From contig JALONI010000004.1 in assembly GCA_025455015.1 (NCBI GenBank), forward strand, positions 1 through 64,000: DNA of 64,000 nt. Direction: 5' to 3'. A program made the position numbers and the translations under genes. Shown piece by piece: positions 11,228 to 20,240 of this stretch; the stretch's first letter is position 1; each line of letters opens with the position of its first letter. The notes under the pieces were generated by a model. It worked only from the letters and a program-made list of their open reading frames with translations. It was not told where the DNA came from and did not search any database. This DNA comes from Cyclobacteriaceae bacterium (GTDB lineage: Bacteria; Bacteroidota; Bacteroidia; Cytophagales; Cyclobacteriaceae).

Positions 11228-11737
11228 ATGCGCATACCCAAGATTCTTTTTTTCGGTGCCGTGCTCACGGGCTGTTGGTTGGCAACGCCCGCGGTGGCGC
11301 AATACACGACTAGTGTGGGGGCCCGTGTTGGGGGCACCTCGGGCGTCACGCTAAAGCATTTCTACAAACCCTCGTTGGCTTTTGAAGGGATTGTTGGTGG
11401 CTTTGCTAACGGTATGAGCCTGACCGGCTTGGTGCAAAAGACGCTGCCGGCTTTTGATACGCCCGGGTTGAGTTGGTACTATGGGGGCGGTGCCCACTTG
11501 GCATTTTACAACGATGAGCGCCTTTATTACAACCGGTTTGGCCGCGAGTTGGGCGATCGAAGAAACACGGCTGCAGGCGTGGGCATCAATGGCATTCTGG
11601 GACTGGAGTACCGCTTGTCCGATAACCTGCCCCTTTCCTTTTCGATGGATGTGAAACCCTTTGTGGAGTTTGGCCCGGAGGGCTACGCAGGTTTTGCGCT
11701 GGATCCCTCGCTGGCCATTCGGTTCATTCTGCGGTAA
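11228..11737 (+). CDS. Secreted/outer-membrane beta-barrel-like hypothetical protein
   Basis: 169 aa; signal peptide; alternating hydrophobic/aromatic pattern ending in AIRFILR. Confidence 0.6.
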   Translation: MRIPKILFFGAVLTGCWLATPAVAQYTTSVGARVGGTSGVTLKHFYKPSLAFEGIVGGFANGMSLTGLVQKTLPAFDTPGLSWYYGGGAHLAFYNDERLYYNRFGRELGDRRNTAAGVGINGILGLEYRLSDNLPLSFSMDVKPFVEFGPEGYAGFALDPSLAIRFILR

Positions 11738-11743
11738 GGTAGG

Positions 11744-12613
11744 TTAGCCCGGTTGCGTTTCTTTTTTCAGGTTCACCAAAAAGCCGAAGATAGCGGCCGT
11801 AAAAAACATCAGCAGGCTGTAGATGGCAGGCGGCACACTCATGGCCGAGTTGCCAAGGGCATTAAGCGCAATGTACACCGCCAGCGTGCCGTTATGGATG
11901 CCGATCTCCATGCCAATGGCAATGGCTTGCTTGCGCCCGACCTGGAAGAGCCGCGGCAAAAAATAGCCCACGGCCATGCTCAGCACATTGAATAGCAGCA
12001 AGGGCCATCCCAATTGCCCGATGTTGTCAATCAGCACTTGTTTTTCGCGCAGCGTCACGGACACGATAATGACCACCAGCAGCAAAGCCGATACGATCTT
12101 TACCGGTTTGTCCATCTTGGCGGCAAAGCCAGGGGCCCGGCTTTTGATGAGCATGCCAATAGAAACGGGGACCAGCACGATGGCAAACACTTCAATCACT
12201 TTGCTAAATGGCATGGGGATAAATTGCCCGGCCCCCATAAAAAACTCCATCGAGTAATTGACGATGATGGGTAACGTAAACAGCGTAAGCAAGCTGTTGA
12301 CGGCTGTGAGCGTGATGTTCAGCGCCACATCGCCATGGGAGAGGTGGCTGTACAAATTGGCCGTGGCCCCACCGGGCGAGGCGGCCAGGAGCATCAGGCC
12401 CACACACAACTCCGGGCTGAGACCGCTGACCCGGGCTAAGACCAAACAAAGCAAAGGCAACAAAACCATCTGACTGATCAATGCGATGGTCATGGCTTTG
12501 GGGTATTGCGTTACACGCTTGAAGTCGTTGAGCGTGAGGGACAGGCCCAGGCCGAGCATGATGATGCCCAGGGCCACAGGCAGAAATAATGTGGTGGCGG
12601 CAGACTGTTGCAT
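11744..12613 (-). CDS. Bile acid:sodium symporter family (BASS) transporter
   Basis: 289 aa; multi-TM, LMLLAASPGGATANLYSHLSHGDVALNITLTAVNSLL. Confidence 0.9.
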   Translation of the reverse strand: MQQSAATTLFLPVALGIIMLGLGLSLTLNDFKRVTQYPKAMTIALISQMVLLPLLCLVLARVSGLSPELCVGLMLLAASPGGATANLYSHLSHGDVALNITLTAVNSLLTLFTLPIIVNYSMEFFMGAGQFIPMPFSKVIEVFAIVLVPVSIGMLIKSRAPGFAAKMDKPVKIVSALLLVVIIVSVTLREKQVLIDNIGQLGWPLLLFNVLSMAVGYFLPRLFQVGRKQAIAIGMEIGIHNGTLAVYIALNALGNSAMSVPPAIYSLLMFFTAAIFGFLVNLKKETQPG

Positions 12614-12639
12614 GCGGGAAGGTACTATATCTTTAAGGC

Positions 12640-13089
12640 ATGGAAAAATTTTCGTTGCCCATACAAGTGCGCTGGTCCGACATCGACCAGAACCGGCATT
12701 TGCGTCATTCGGCCTACTATGACTATGGTGCCACCGTGCGCATTGCCTGTTTTTCGGCCCATGGGCTTACCAATTTAAAATTCGAAGAGCTGCACCTGGG
12801 CCCCATCCTCTTTCGCGAAGAAGCCATTTTCAGGCGCGAGATAAAATTCGAAGACCGGATAACGGTAAACATGGTTGTCACGCAGGCCACCCGCGATTTT
12901 GCCCGGTGGAGCATACGCCATCATTTCCACAAAGACGATGGCACCCTGAGCGCGATCATCAACCTGGACGGGGCATGGATTGACATAGTAAAACGCAAAC
13001 TCACCGTGCCCGATGATTATGTCCGCACGATTTTTGAGGATTTTCCACGGGACAAGGATTTTGCCTGGTCAGAACCAGCGAGCAAATAG
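12640..13089 (+). CDS. Acyl-CoA thioesterase (4HBT/hotdog fold)
   Basis: 149 aa; VRWSDIDQNRHLRHSAYYDYGATVRIACF hotdog motif. Confidence 0.85.
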   Translation: MEKFSLPIQVRWSDIDQNRHLRHSAYYDYGATVRIACFSAHGLTNLKFEELHLGPILFREEAIFRREIKFEDRITVNMVVTQATRDFARWSIRHHFHKDDGTLSAIINLDGAWIDIVKRKLTVPDDYVRTIFEDFPRDKDFAWSEPASK

Positions 13090-13094
13090 CCGCG

Positions 13095-13667
13095 TTAGAG
13101 TTCCCCCAGCACCCACCGCTCCACCACGCTCGGGTAATGGGCATGTTCCAGTTGATGGATGCGGCCGGCCATCTCTTCGGCCGTGTCAGTAGCCTGTACG
13201 GGGCAGGTGGCTTGAAACAGAATGCGGCCTTCGTCATACTGTTCATCCACCAGGTGGATGGTGATGCCCGTGGTGTCGTCACCTGATTTTTTGACCGCCT
13301 CGTGCACGTACTTGCCGTACATGCCTTTGCCGCCAAACTTGGGCAATAGGGCGGGGTGGATGTTGACAATGCGATGGGGGTAGGCCCGTATCAGCCGGGG
13401 CGGCACCAGCCACAGAAACCCGGCCAGCACCAAGTGGGTAATGCCTCGCTCGCGCAGCCACATGACCACGTCATCGCTTTCGCGGAATTGTTTTTTGTCA
13501 AAGACAAACGTTTCTATGCCATGGTTTCGCGCGCGCTGCAAGGCAAACGCATCGGGGTTGTTGCTCAACAGGGCCGCCACGCGCACGCGCGCGTGGTTTT
13601 TGAAGTGGTTGAAAAGCGCTTCGGCATTGGTGCCGTTGCCCGAAGCAAGAACAGCGAGCTGGTACAT
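13095..13667 (-). CDS. purN: Phosphoribosylglycinamide formyltransferase
   Basis: 190 aa; LASGNGTNAEALFNHF, HPALLPKFGGKGMYGKYVHEAVKKSGDDTTGITIHLVDEQYDEG. Confidence 0.95.
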   Translation of the reverse strand: MYQLAVLASGNGTNAEALFNHFKNHARVRVAALLSNNPDAFALQRARNHGIETFVFDKKQFRESDDVVMWLRERGITHLVLAGFLWLVPPRLIRAYPHRIVNIHPALLPKFGGKGMYGKYVHEAVKKSGDDTTGITIHLVDEQYDEGRILFQATCPVQATDTAEEMAGRIHQLEHAHYPSVVERWVLGEL

Positions 13668-13889
13668 TATTGACGATGAAACGTGTTTTTTAGCCTAAAA
13701 ATCAATTTTATTGGAGAACATCCTCAACGGAGCTGCAAATTAGCCCTATTTTATGCCATGCTTGCGCTTTCTATTACTGACCTTTTGCTGGCATGAGGGT
13801 GGAGTAACCACCGAGAATGTGGGCAAAGGCCGGCCGGTAAGTTGGAAAAACATGGCAGAGGCGCTCTCATAATGACTAACAACAACGCG

Positions 13890-14738
13890 CTACGCCACAA
13901 ACGCCATGCTCAAAACACCCAACAGCATAATGGCCTTGCACCACTGGCTCACGTGGTAGTAATCTTTTTTGGTGTCAGCCCGATACAAACGCCACGTAAG
14001 CCATGCCAACGGAATGAATAACGTAGGTAGAAAAAACAGCATGGGCAACGCTGCGTACGCCACGTTGAGCCCGATTACGAGCCAAACAAACACCGCCAAG
14101 ACACCATAGGTAAACTGCTTTGTTTTTCGGATGCCCCACACAATCGGCAGGGTTTTGCAGCCAAACGTATTGTCGCCCTTCAGGTCTTCCATGTCCTTGG
14201 CAATCTCGCGCACCACCGTGATAAAAAAAGCGAACAACGCGTAGATGTATATCAGAACCGAGTGACTTTGGTACAATGCCTCCACCATCAGAACGGCCGC
14301 GCCCGTCAGCAGCCCAATCGACAAATTGCCAATCAGCGGAAGGCGCTTGAGTTGGTTGGAATACGCCCACAGAAGAAACGCTGACAAGAAATTGGCGGTC
14401 CCGATCAACCAACTCAAGCCCGAGCCAAGCGCCACGCCCAGCAACGACAAAACGGTGTGGAGCAACAACGCAAACCGCCTTGGCAGCCACTTACCCACCA
14501 CCACACGCTCCGGTTTGTTGATCAAATCGATCTTGACATCGTAATAGTCGTTGATGACATAGCCCGCAGCGGCAATCAGAATCGTAGACGATGCCAGCGC
14601 CAGCAGGCGCCAATCCAGCAGGGTTTCCGGAGAAACCAGAAACCCTGCCGTGCAATATTGGGTCAACCCGATGATCAGCAGGTTGCCAAACCGCGTGAGC
14701 CGGATCAACACCGACAAAAGAGGGGGACGCGTGGGCAT
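13890..14738 (-). CDS. UbiA-family prenyltransferase (geranylgeranylglycerol-phosphate geranylgeranyltransferase-like)
   Basis: 282 aa; AAAGYVINDYYDVKIDLINKPERVVVGKWL and EIAKDMEDLKGDNTFGCKTLPIVWG. Confidence 0.9.
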   Translation of the reverse strand: MPTRPPLLSVLIRLTRFGNLLIIGLTQYCTAGFLVSPETLLDWRLLALASSTILIAAAGYVINDYYDVKIDLINKPERVVVGKWLPRRFALLLHTVLSLLGVALGSGLSWLIGTANFLSAFLLWAYSNQLKRLPLIGNLSIGLLTGAAVLMVEALYQSHSVLIYIYALFAFFITVVREIAKDMEDLKGDNTFGCKTLPIVWGIRKTKQFTYGVLAVFVWLVIGLNVAYAALPMLFFLPTLFIPLAWLTWRLYRADTKKDYYHVSQWCKAIMLLGVLSMAFVA

Positions 14739-14758
14739 CCGGCAAAGGTACCCCTAAA

Positions 14759-17206
14759 TCAAAACCGCAAGGCCACCATCAACAAATAATTGCGCCCTGC
14801 CTGTGGGAAAAAGAAATTTTGCCGTATGGGATTGGTGGGCCCTGCGAGATAGCCATAGGTGAACCCGTTGGATTCATATTCGTGATTCAAAAAATTGTTA
14901 ACCAATAAACTCACTGCTACCTCGCGCATGCCCCGCGGCCGTAGCGTGTACGAAAGCCGCAAGTCATTGACGAAGTAGGCATCAAGCTGGCGAGCCGGGT
15001 TGGCGGTGTTATCCAAAAACTGGCGGCCTACATATTTCTGCAACAAGGCGATCTCGAAGGCTTGCACGGGTGCGAACCGGAAGGACGAGGCGGCTATCAA
15101 ATTGGGCGAGAACGAGATGTCGGTATTGCGGTAGGTGTTGCGGATTTCCGTGAACTCGTCAAAGTTGGGCCCGTAGTCATAGAGCACTTCGGTGAACTCG
15201 GCAATACGATTGCGGCTGACGGTGGCATTGCCCGACCAGGTGAAACGATCCGTGAGGCGAAACGTCCCATCCACTTCCAAACCGAGGCGGTAGCTCCGGG
15301 GCACATTCGTGCGGATGTTTGCCCCCACATCGTTGATGGCTCCGGTCAGCACCAGTTGATTGCGGTAGTTCATTGAATAGAAGTTGACATGCAGTCGATG
15401 GCGGTCGGTTTGGTTACGCCAGCCCACTTCCAGGTTTCCAAGCTCCTCAGCGCGGGGTGCCCGGGTGGTGGAGCCGTCCACAAAGTCATCGCGTACCGGC
15501 TCGCGATTGGCCACTGCGTAAGAAGCGTACAGGTGCTGTGTGGGATTCAGGCGGTAGGTAAGCCCGGCTTTAGGATTGAAAAAGTTGAACTGGGCTGCGA
15601 TGTCAAAATCAAATTGGCGGTTTTCGCGGCCGCGGGTGTCGTAGCCAATGCGCCTGTATTGCAAATCGGCAAAAAGCTCCAACCCGCCCGTGAGCAGCCA
15701 GGTCATTTTGCCAAAGATGTTAAAGTCGGTTTTCGTGCCCGTGTTGAAATAGTAGCGATGATCATTGGCTACCCCCATGGGCAAGGCCGACCAGATGATT
15801 TCGCCAAAGTGATCGCCCTCGTAACGATTCCACCCGCCACCCAGTACTGCGGAGGTCTTGGCCGTTCGGTATTCGGCCGACCACGTTATGCCGTAAAAGT
15901 GGTTGTCCAGCCAACGCCTGCGCACCAGATCGGTTGACCCAAAGGCCTCGGTGCCAACCCGAACGGTATCCAGCCCATAGTTGGCGTGTTCATCGTTGTA
16001 CCGAAACTCCTCGTAGAAACCCCGGCCGCGCGTATAATGCAACGCACCATTGAGCGTGAGTGCAGCGGAGGCGCGGTGCGAAGTGTGCAGTTGCGCGTGG
16101 TCTTGTTGGTAGTTGTCCACCTGATCCGGATAGGTGTAAATGTTGAATGTGCGGTTGCCGGAGTTGAGCAAGTGCGCGGTTTGTTCGGCATTCCAACCTT
16201 CCGCGGCTGCGGTGATCAACATGGCATCTCGGTCTCCGCGCAAGCGCGACTCGGGCACGCCATACCAACTTTGGTAGGTGATCTCGCGCCCGCCAAACAA
16301 GATCGCCTTCACCATCGTTTTCTTGCCGTAGTAGCCGCCCGAAGCATAGTAGGATTTCAAGTCGGACGAGGCACGGTCAATAAACCCATCGGAGGCAATG
16401 CGCGACAGCCGGCCATCGAAGGCAAAGCGCTGCCCGATCAAGCCGGTGCCAAAAGCCACCGTGTTGCGCCAGGTGTTGAATGAACCGTAGGAGTTCACCA
16501 CATCGGCATACGCGGAGTCGTTGCGCACGTTGGTTTGCAAATTCACGGAAGCACCAAAGGCCGCGGCCCCGTTGGTAGAAGTGCCCACGCCCCGTTGTAT
16601 TTGTATGCTGTGCACGGAAGAGGCCAAATCGGGCGTATTCACCCAAAATACATTTTGGCTTTCGCTGTCGTTGAGCGGAATGCCGTTGATGGTCACATTG
16701 ATGCGGGTAGCATCGCTGCCGCGGATGCGCAACCCGGTATAGCCAACCCCGGCCCCTGCATCGGAGGTGGTTACTACGCTGGGCGACCAATTCAGCACAA
16801 AAGGAAGATCCTGGCCAAAATTCTGTTTTTGGATTTCCGCTTTTTGAATCGTGCTGAATGTGGTGGGGTTGCTGTCACTGGCCCGCGTGGCGCGTATCAG
16901 CACTTCATCTGTCATGGTCACCGCCTCGGCCAACACAATCACGCCCTCCTCGCCCGGCCGAAGCACCACGCGTTGGGGTTGATATCCCACAAAGCGAACG
17001 TCCGCCTGTTGGGCCGTGGTTTGCGTGGTGAATGCAAAGGCGCCATCAGCCCGCGTCACCACGGTAAGGCCCGATCCCAGAAGCGTTACCGTAGCCCCCG
17101 GCAACGGTTTGTTTTGGTTGTCTTTCACAACCCCGCGTAAGCCCGTTTGGGCGTGCGCAGGCAGCCATAGTGCCATCGCCAAAGCTACCGTTACTGCTTT
17201 TACCAT
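14759..17206 (-). CDS. TonB-dependent receptor under TPP riboswitch control (probable thiamin/precursor uptake)
   Basis: Signal peptide, carboxypeptidase-like N-domain, plug (GSDATRINVTINGIPLNDSESQNVFW), barrel; MVKAVTV start preferred over 17257; TPP aptamer upstream. Confidence 0.9.
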   Translation of the reverse strand: MVKAVTVALAMALWLPAHAQTGLRGVVKDNQNKPLPGATVTLLGSGLTVVTRADGAFAFTTQTTAQQADVRFVGYQPQRVVLRPGEEGVIVLAEAVTMTDEVLIRATRASDSNPTTFSTIQKAEIQKQNFGQDLPFVLNWSPSVVTTSDAGAGVGYTGLRIRGSDATRINVTINGIPLNDSESQNVFWVNTPDLASSVHSIQIQRGVGTSTNGAAAFGASVNLQTNVRNDSAYADVVNSYGSFNTWRNTVAFGTGLIGQRFAFDGRLSRIASDGFIDRASSDLKSYYASGGYYGKKTMVKAILFGGREITYQSWYGVPESRLRGDRDAMLITAAAEGWNAEQTAHLLNSGNRTFNIYTYPDQVDNYQQDHAQLHTSHRASAALTLNGALHYTRGRGFYEEFRYNDEHANYGLDTVRVGTEAFGSTDLVRRRWLDNHFYGITWSAEYRTAKTSAVLGGGWNRYEGDHFGEIIWSALPMGVANDHRYYFNTGTKTDFNIFGKMTWLLTGGLELFADLQYRRIGYDTRGRENRQFDFDIAAQFNFFNPKAGLTYRLNPTQHLYASYAVANREPVRDDFVDGSTTRAPRAEELGNLEVGWRNQTDRHRLHVNFYSMNYRNQLVLTGAINDVGANIRTNVPRSYRLGLEVDGTFRLTDRFTWSGNATVSRNRIAEFTEVLYDYGPNFDEFTEIRNTYRNTDISFSPNLIAASSFRFAPVQAFEIALLQKYVGRQFLDNTANPARQLDAYFVNDLRLSYTLRPRGMREVAVSLLVNNFLNHEYESNGFTYGYLAGPTNPIRQNFFFPQAGRNYLLMVALRF

Positions 17207-17283
17207 TAGTATTTGATGTTTAAGCCTTGCAGCGCACACAAGGGGAGTGTGATGCAAACTTGTTTCCGACCCGCGGTCGGATT

Positions 17284-17360
17284 GCCTGTCCCTTCGGCCG
17301 CATTACCGGCATCAGGTTCTATGGGTATGATCTCAGCCCGTTCTGTTTAGGCACCCCTTG
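17284..17360 (-). ncRNA. TPP riboswitch (THI element)
   Basis: Minus strand AAGGGGTGCC...GGGCTGAGATCATACCC..AGAACCTGATGCCGGTAATGC..GAAGGGA matches the THI-box core. Confidence 0.95.
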
Positions 17361-17382
17361 CCGCGAACCTTTCGCGACAGCA

Positions 17383-17415
17383 CAAAGGTATACCAGACTT
17401 TTGTTACTTTGCAAA
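17383..17415 (-). promoter_or_regulatory. Bacteroidota promoter for the TPP-riboswitch transcript
   Basis: Minus-strand TTTG (17412-17415), 21-nt spacer, TACCTTTG (17383-17390), just upstream of the aptamer. Confidence 0.6.
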
Positions 17416-17437
17416 TCCGCTCCACAAGGCACCGGCT

Positions 17438-17932
17438 ATGTACAAAGCAACCATCGATCAGCACGTTTTTAAAATGGAGAAATCCGACCACCAGTGGTTG
17501 GCAAACGGGGTGCCGATTGCGTGGGAGTTGGTGGAGGTGACAAGCGGGTACTTCCACATCATACACAATCAAAAAAGCTACACCGCAGAAATTGTCAAAG
17601 TCGACCCCGCCACCAAGACCTATACCATCAAGCTGAACGGGCGTCTCTATTCGGTTGGGCTCAAGGACAAGGTCGATTTGCTGTTGGAAAAGATGGGCAT
17701 GGCAAATGCCGCGGGCAACAAGGTAAACCACCTCAAAGCACCCATGCCGGGGCTCATCATTGACCTAAAGGTGAAGGCTGGCGATACCGTAAAGCCAGGC
17801 GATGCCTTGCTGATACTGGAAGCGATGAAAATGGAAAACGTGCTCAAATCGCCAGGCGAAGGCACAGTGAAATCCGTCAAAATCAAAAAAGGCGACAGCG
17901 TGGAGAAGGGGCAAGTGCTGCTGGAGTTTTGA
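17438..17932 (+). CDS. Biotin/lipoyl-domain protein (biotin carboxyl carrier-like)
   Basis: 164 aa; APMPGLIIDLKVKAGDTVKPGDALLILEAMKMENVLKSPGEGTVK. Confidence 0.9.
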   Translation: MYKATIDQHVFKMEKSDHQWLANGVPIAWELVEVTSGYFHIIHNQKSYTAEIVKVDPATKTYTIKLNGRLYSVGLKDKVDLLLEKMGMANAAGNKVNHLKAPMPGLIIDLKVKAGDTVKPGDALLILEAMKMENVLKSPGEGTVKSVKIKKGDSVEKGQVLLEF

Positions 17933-18020
17933 CCGGGCCCGGTCACCCATCAACCGCCTTCCTACCGCTCCATGAGCGCGTGCTGAAATAGGTGTTGGCT
18001 GCGGGTTGCGGCCGTTAGCC

Positions 18021-18761
18021 TCACGCCTTTTTCACCAGAAACTGCTCCAGGTCTTTCAACTTTAAGATCCCTTCGTAATACGCTTTGCCAAAGATCACGG
18101 CAAAGATTCCCATGTCGTTAAGGCGCTTGATGTCGTCTACTCCGCGCACGCCCCCACTGGCCAAAATGGACAGTTCGGGAAATTGCTGGCGCAACTCCTC
18201 GTAAAAAGAAAAAGCAGGCCCTTCCAATACGCCATCGCGCGAGATGTCAGTGGATTTGACATACTTCAGCCCACGGTCGTAAAAGTAGGCTAGGTGTTCA
18301 AACAGGGTGAGCTCGGCTTTCTTTTGCCAGCCGCGGAAGGCGATGGTTTTTGACTGGATATCGGTCACATCCGCGCCCAGCGTCATCTTCTCGCGCCCGT
18401 AGGTAATGATCCACGAGGCGAACAGTTCGGGGTGGGACACGGCTATGCTGGAAGCGGTGATGTAATCGGCCCCCGACTCATACGCTTTGCTGATGTCCCC
18501 ATCGGTGCTGATGCCCCCGGTAAAGTCGATTTTCAAATCGGTGTAACCGGCAATGGCCTGCACCACATGGTAGTTCTGCGGGCTTCCTTTTTCGGCCCCA
18601 TCCAGATCCACTACGTGTACCACTTCAATGCCGTGGTCTTCAAACCTGCGGGCCAGGTCAAGGGGATTTTCGTCATAGGCTTTTTCGCTGAGCGGATCGC
18701 CCTTGCGCATTTTTACCACACGGCCTTTGCGAATCGCAATGGAAGGAATTACTTGGATCAT
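18021..18761 (-). CDS. HisA/HisF-family TIM-barrel protein (divergent HisA paralogue)
   Basis: 246 aa; VVHVVDLDGAEKG, STDISRDGVLEGP, ILASGGVRGVDDI; N-term IPSIAIRKG lacks the canonical Asp. Confidence 0.85.
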   Translation of the reverse strand: MIQVIPSIAIRKGRVVKMRKGDPLSEKAYDENPLDLARRFEDHGIEVVHVVDLDGAEKGSPQNYHVVQAIAGYTDLKIDFTGGISTDGDISKAYESGADYITASSIAVSHPELFASWIITYGREKMTLGADVTDIQSKTIAFRGWQKKAELTLFEHLAYFYDRGLKYVKSTDISRDGVLEGPAFSFYEELRQQFPELSILASGGVRGVDDIKRLNDMGIFAVIFGKAYYEGILKLKDLEQFLVKKA

Positions 18762-18789
18762 CTTACGTCTTGTTCAAACCTACAAATAC

Positions 18790-19338
18790 TCATTTTGCCT
18801 CAACGGGCAGCGCCACCAGTGTTTTGTCCCACATCAGCACCAACAGCAGCTCTTCTTCGTCCTTTTCGATGGCGATGGTAAACTGCTCAAATTCCTTTTC
18901 CTGTTGTACGGAGGGCACCTCTGCCGTAAGCACGTCTTTGGCCGGATCGCGGTTGGCCTGGCCATTGAAATCTACGCCCCACTGCCCGTATTCTGAGTTG
19001 AAAATAAACTGCCAGGACTGCTCGTCCGGCTGGGTGAAAAAACTGTATTTCCCGGCTTTCAATGTCTTGCCCTGAATGAGCAGGTCGCGATTGGTTTCAA
19101 ACACCGTGGCCTCGTTGGCTCCGGTGCGCCACACCTGGCCGTAGGGCACCAGGCCCCCGAAAATCACACGCCCTTTTTTGAACGGGCGATTGTAAAACAC
19201 GCTGATTTTTGTGCCATCGGCCTCGTATCTCACTTCCTGCTCCGGGCTGAAGGATTTGGTGTAGTAGAAGCGTATGAACAGGTAAGCCCCCAGCAAAAGC
19301 GCCAATAGGATGCCCAGAACGATGGTGAGTTTTTTCAT
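18790..19338 (-). CDS. DUF2911 domain-containing protein
   Basis: 182 aa; FGGLVPYGQVWRTGANEATVFETNRDLLIQGKTLKAGKYSFFTQPDEQSW. Confidence 0.85.
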   Translation of the reverse strand: MKKLTIVLGILLALLLGAYLFIRFYYTKSFSPEQEVRYEADGTKISVFYNRPFKKGRVIFGGLVPYGQVWRTGANEATVFETNRDLLIQGKTLKAGKYSFFTQPDEQSWQFIFNSEYGQWGVDFNGQANRDPAKDVLTAEVPSVQQEKEFEQFTIAIEKDEEELLLVLMWDKTLVALPVEAK

Positions 19339-19448
19339 GGCGAATAGCGCGTTTGGCTCAATTAAGTTTCGAGTTTAACATTTTTAGCCCGGATTATGCA
19401 AATATTCACAATTCAGGCCATACTTTTGTTCAAAACATCCTAAGCGTT

Positions 19449-19556
19449 ATGTCAGTTTTTGGAGTGGTTATCGCCTTGTTTATTCTCGCCATCGCGTGCG
19501 TGTGGATTCTTCCCAACAAAAAAGTGAGCGACAACGAGCACGACATCAAGCACTGA
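19449..19556 (+). CDS. Small single-TM membrane protein
   Basis: 35 aa from ATG 19449: MSVFGVVIALFILAIACVWILPNKKVSDNEHDIKH. Confidence 0.5.
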   Translation: MSVFGVVIALFILAIACVWILPNKKVSDNEHDIKH

Positions 19557-19569
19557 TGCGGCTTATCCC

Positions 19570-20100
19570 ATGCGGATTTGTGTTTTTTGCGGGTCGGCTT
19601 TGGGCCGCGAGGCCGTTTATGCCGCAGCCGCGGCCGAGTTGGGCCGGTTGATGGCCGAGCAAAAAATCGCTTTGGTGTACGGTGGGGGCAATATCGGGCT
19701 CATGGGTACCGTGGCTGATAGCGTGCTGGCCTACGGAGGCCAAGCCATCGGTGTGATCCCGCATTTTTTGGCCGCCCGCGAGGTAGCCCACCAGCACCTG
19801 ACCGAGTTGATCATGACCGACAGCATGCATGAGCGCAAAAGGCGTATGGCTGACTTGGCCGATGCTTTTATTGCCATGCCCGGTGGGTGGGGAACGCTGG
19901 AGGAACTGGCGGAGATACTCACCTGGAAGCAACTGGGGCTGATTGATGCGCCCGTGGGGGTGTTGAACACACAGGGTTTTTTTGATCCGCTGCTGGCACA
20001 AATGCGCCACATGGTAGGCAGTGGTTTCCTGGCCGATGCTAACCTGCACGGGTTGGCGGTAGAAGCGCACCCGGCTGCGCTGCTGGCACGCATGCGATAG
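19570..20100 (+). CDS. TIGR00730/LOG family Rossmann-fold protein
   Basis: 176 aa; VFCGSALGREAVY, VYGGGNIGLMGTVAD, MPGGWGTLEELAEILTWKQLG. Confidence 0.92.
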   Translation: MRICVFCGSALGREAVYAAAAAELGRLMAEQKIALVYGGGNIGLMGTVADSVLAYGGQAIGVIPHFLAAREVAHQHLTELIMTDSMHERKRRMADLADAFIAMPGGWGTLEELAEILTWKQLGLIDAPVGVLNTQGFFDPLLAQMRHMVGSGFLADANLHGLAVEAHPAALLARMR

Positions 20101-20240
20101 TGCCTTTTGCATCGCCCGCAGGGCTACGCTCACCCCCGCGCTACCCAGACTGCGGCCGGTGGGGGGTCAACATTCCGCGGCCATTTGAAATGCCTTTATC
20201 CGTTTTGCGCTCTGGCAGAAAGTTTCCGTACATTTCAGTT

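Noticed and set aside
18021-18761. Simple annotation as hisA of a histidine operon
   Set aside because: No neighbouring his genes and the key N-terminal Asp is replaced; kept as HisA-like only.
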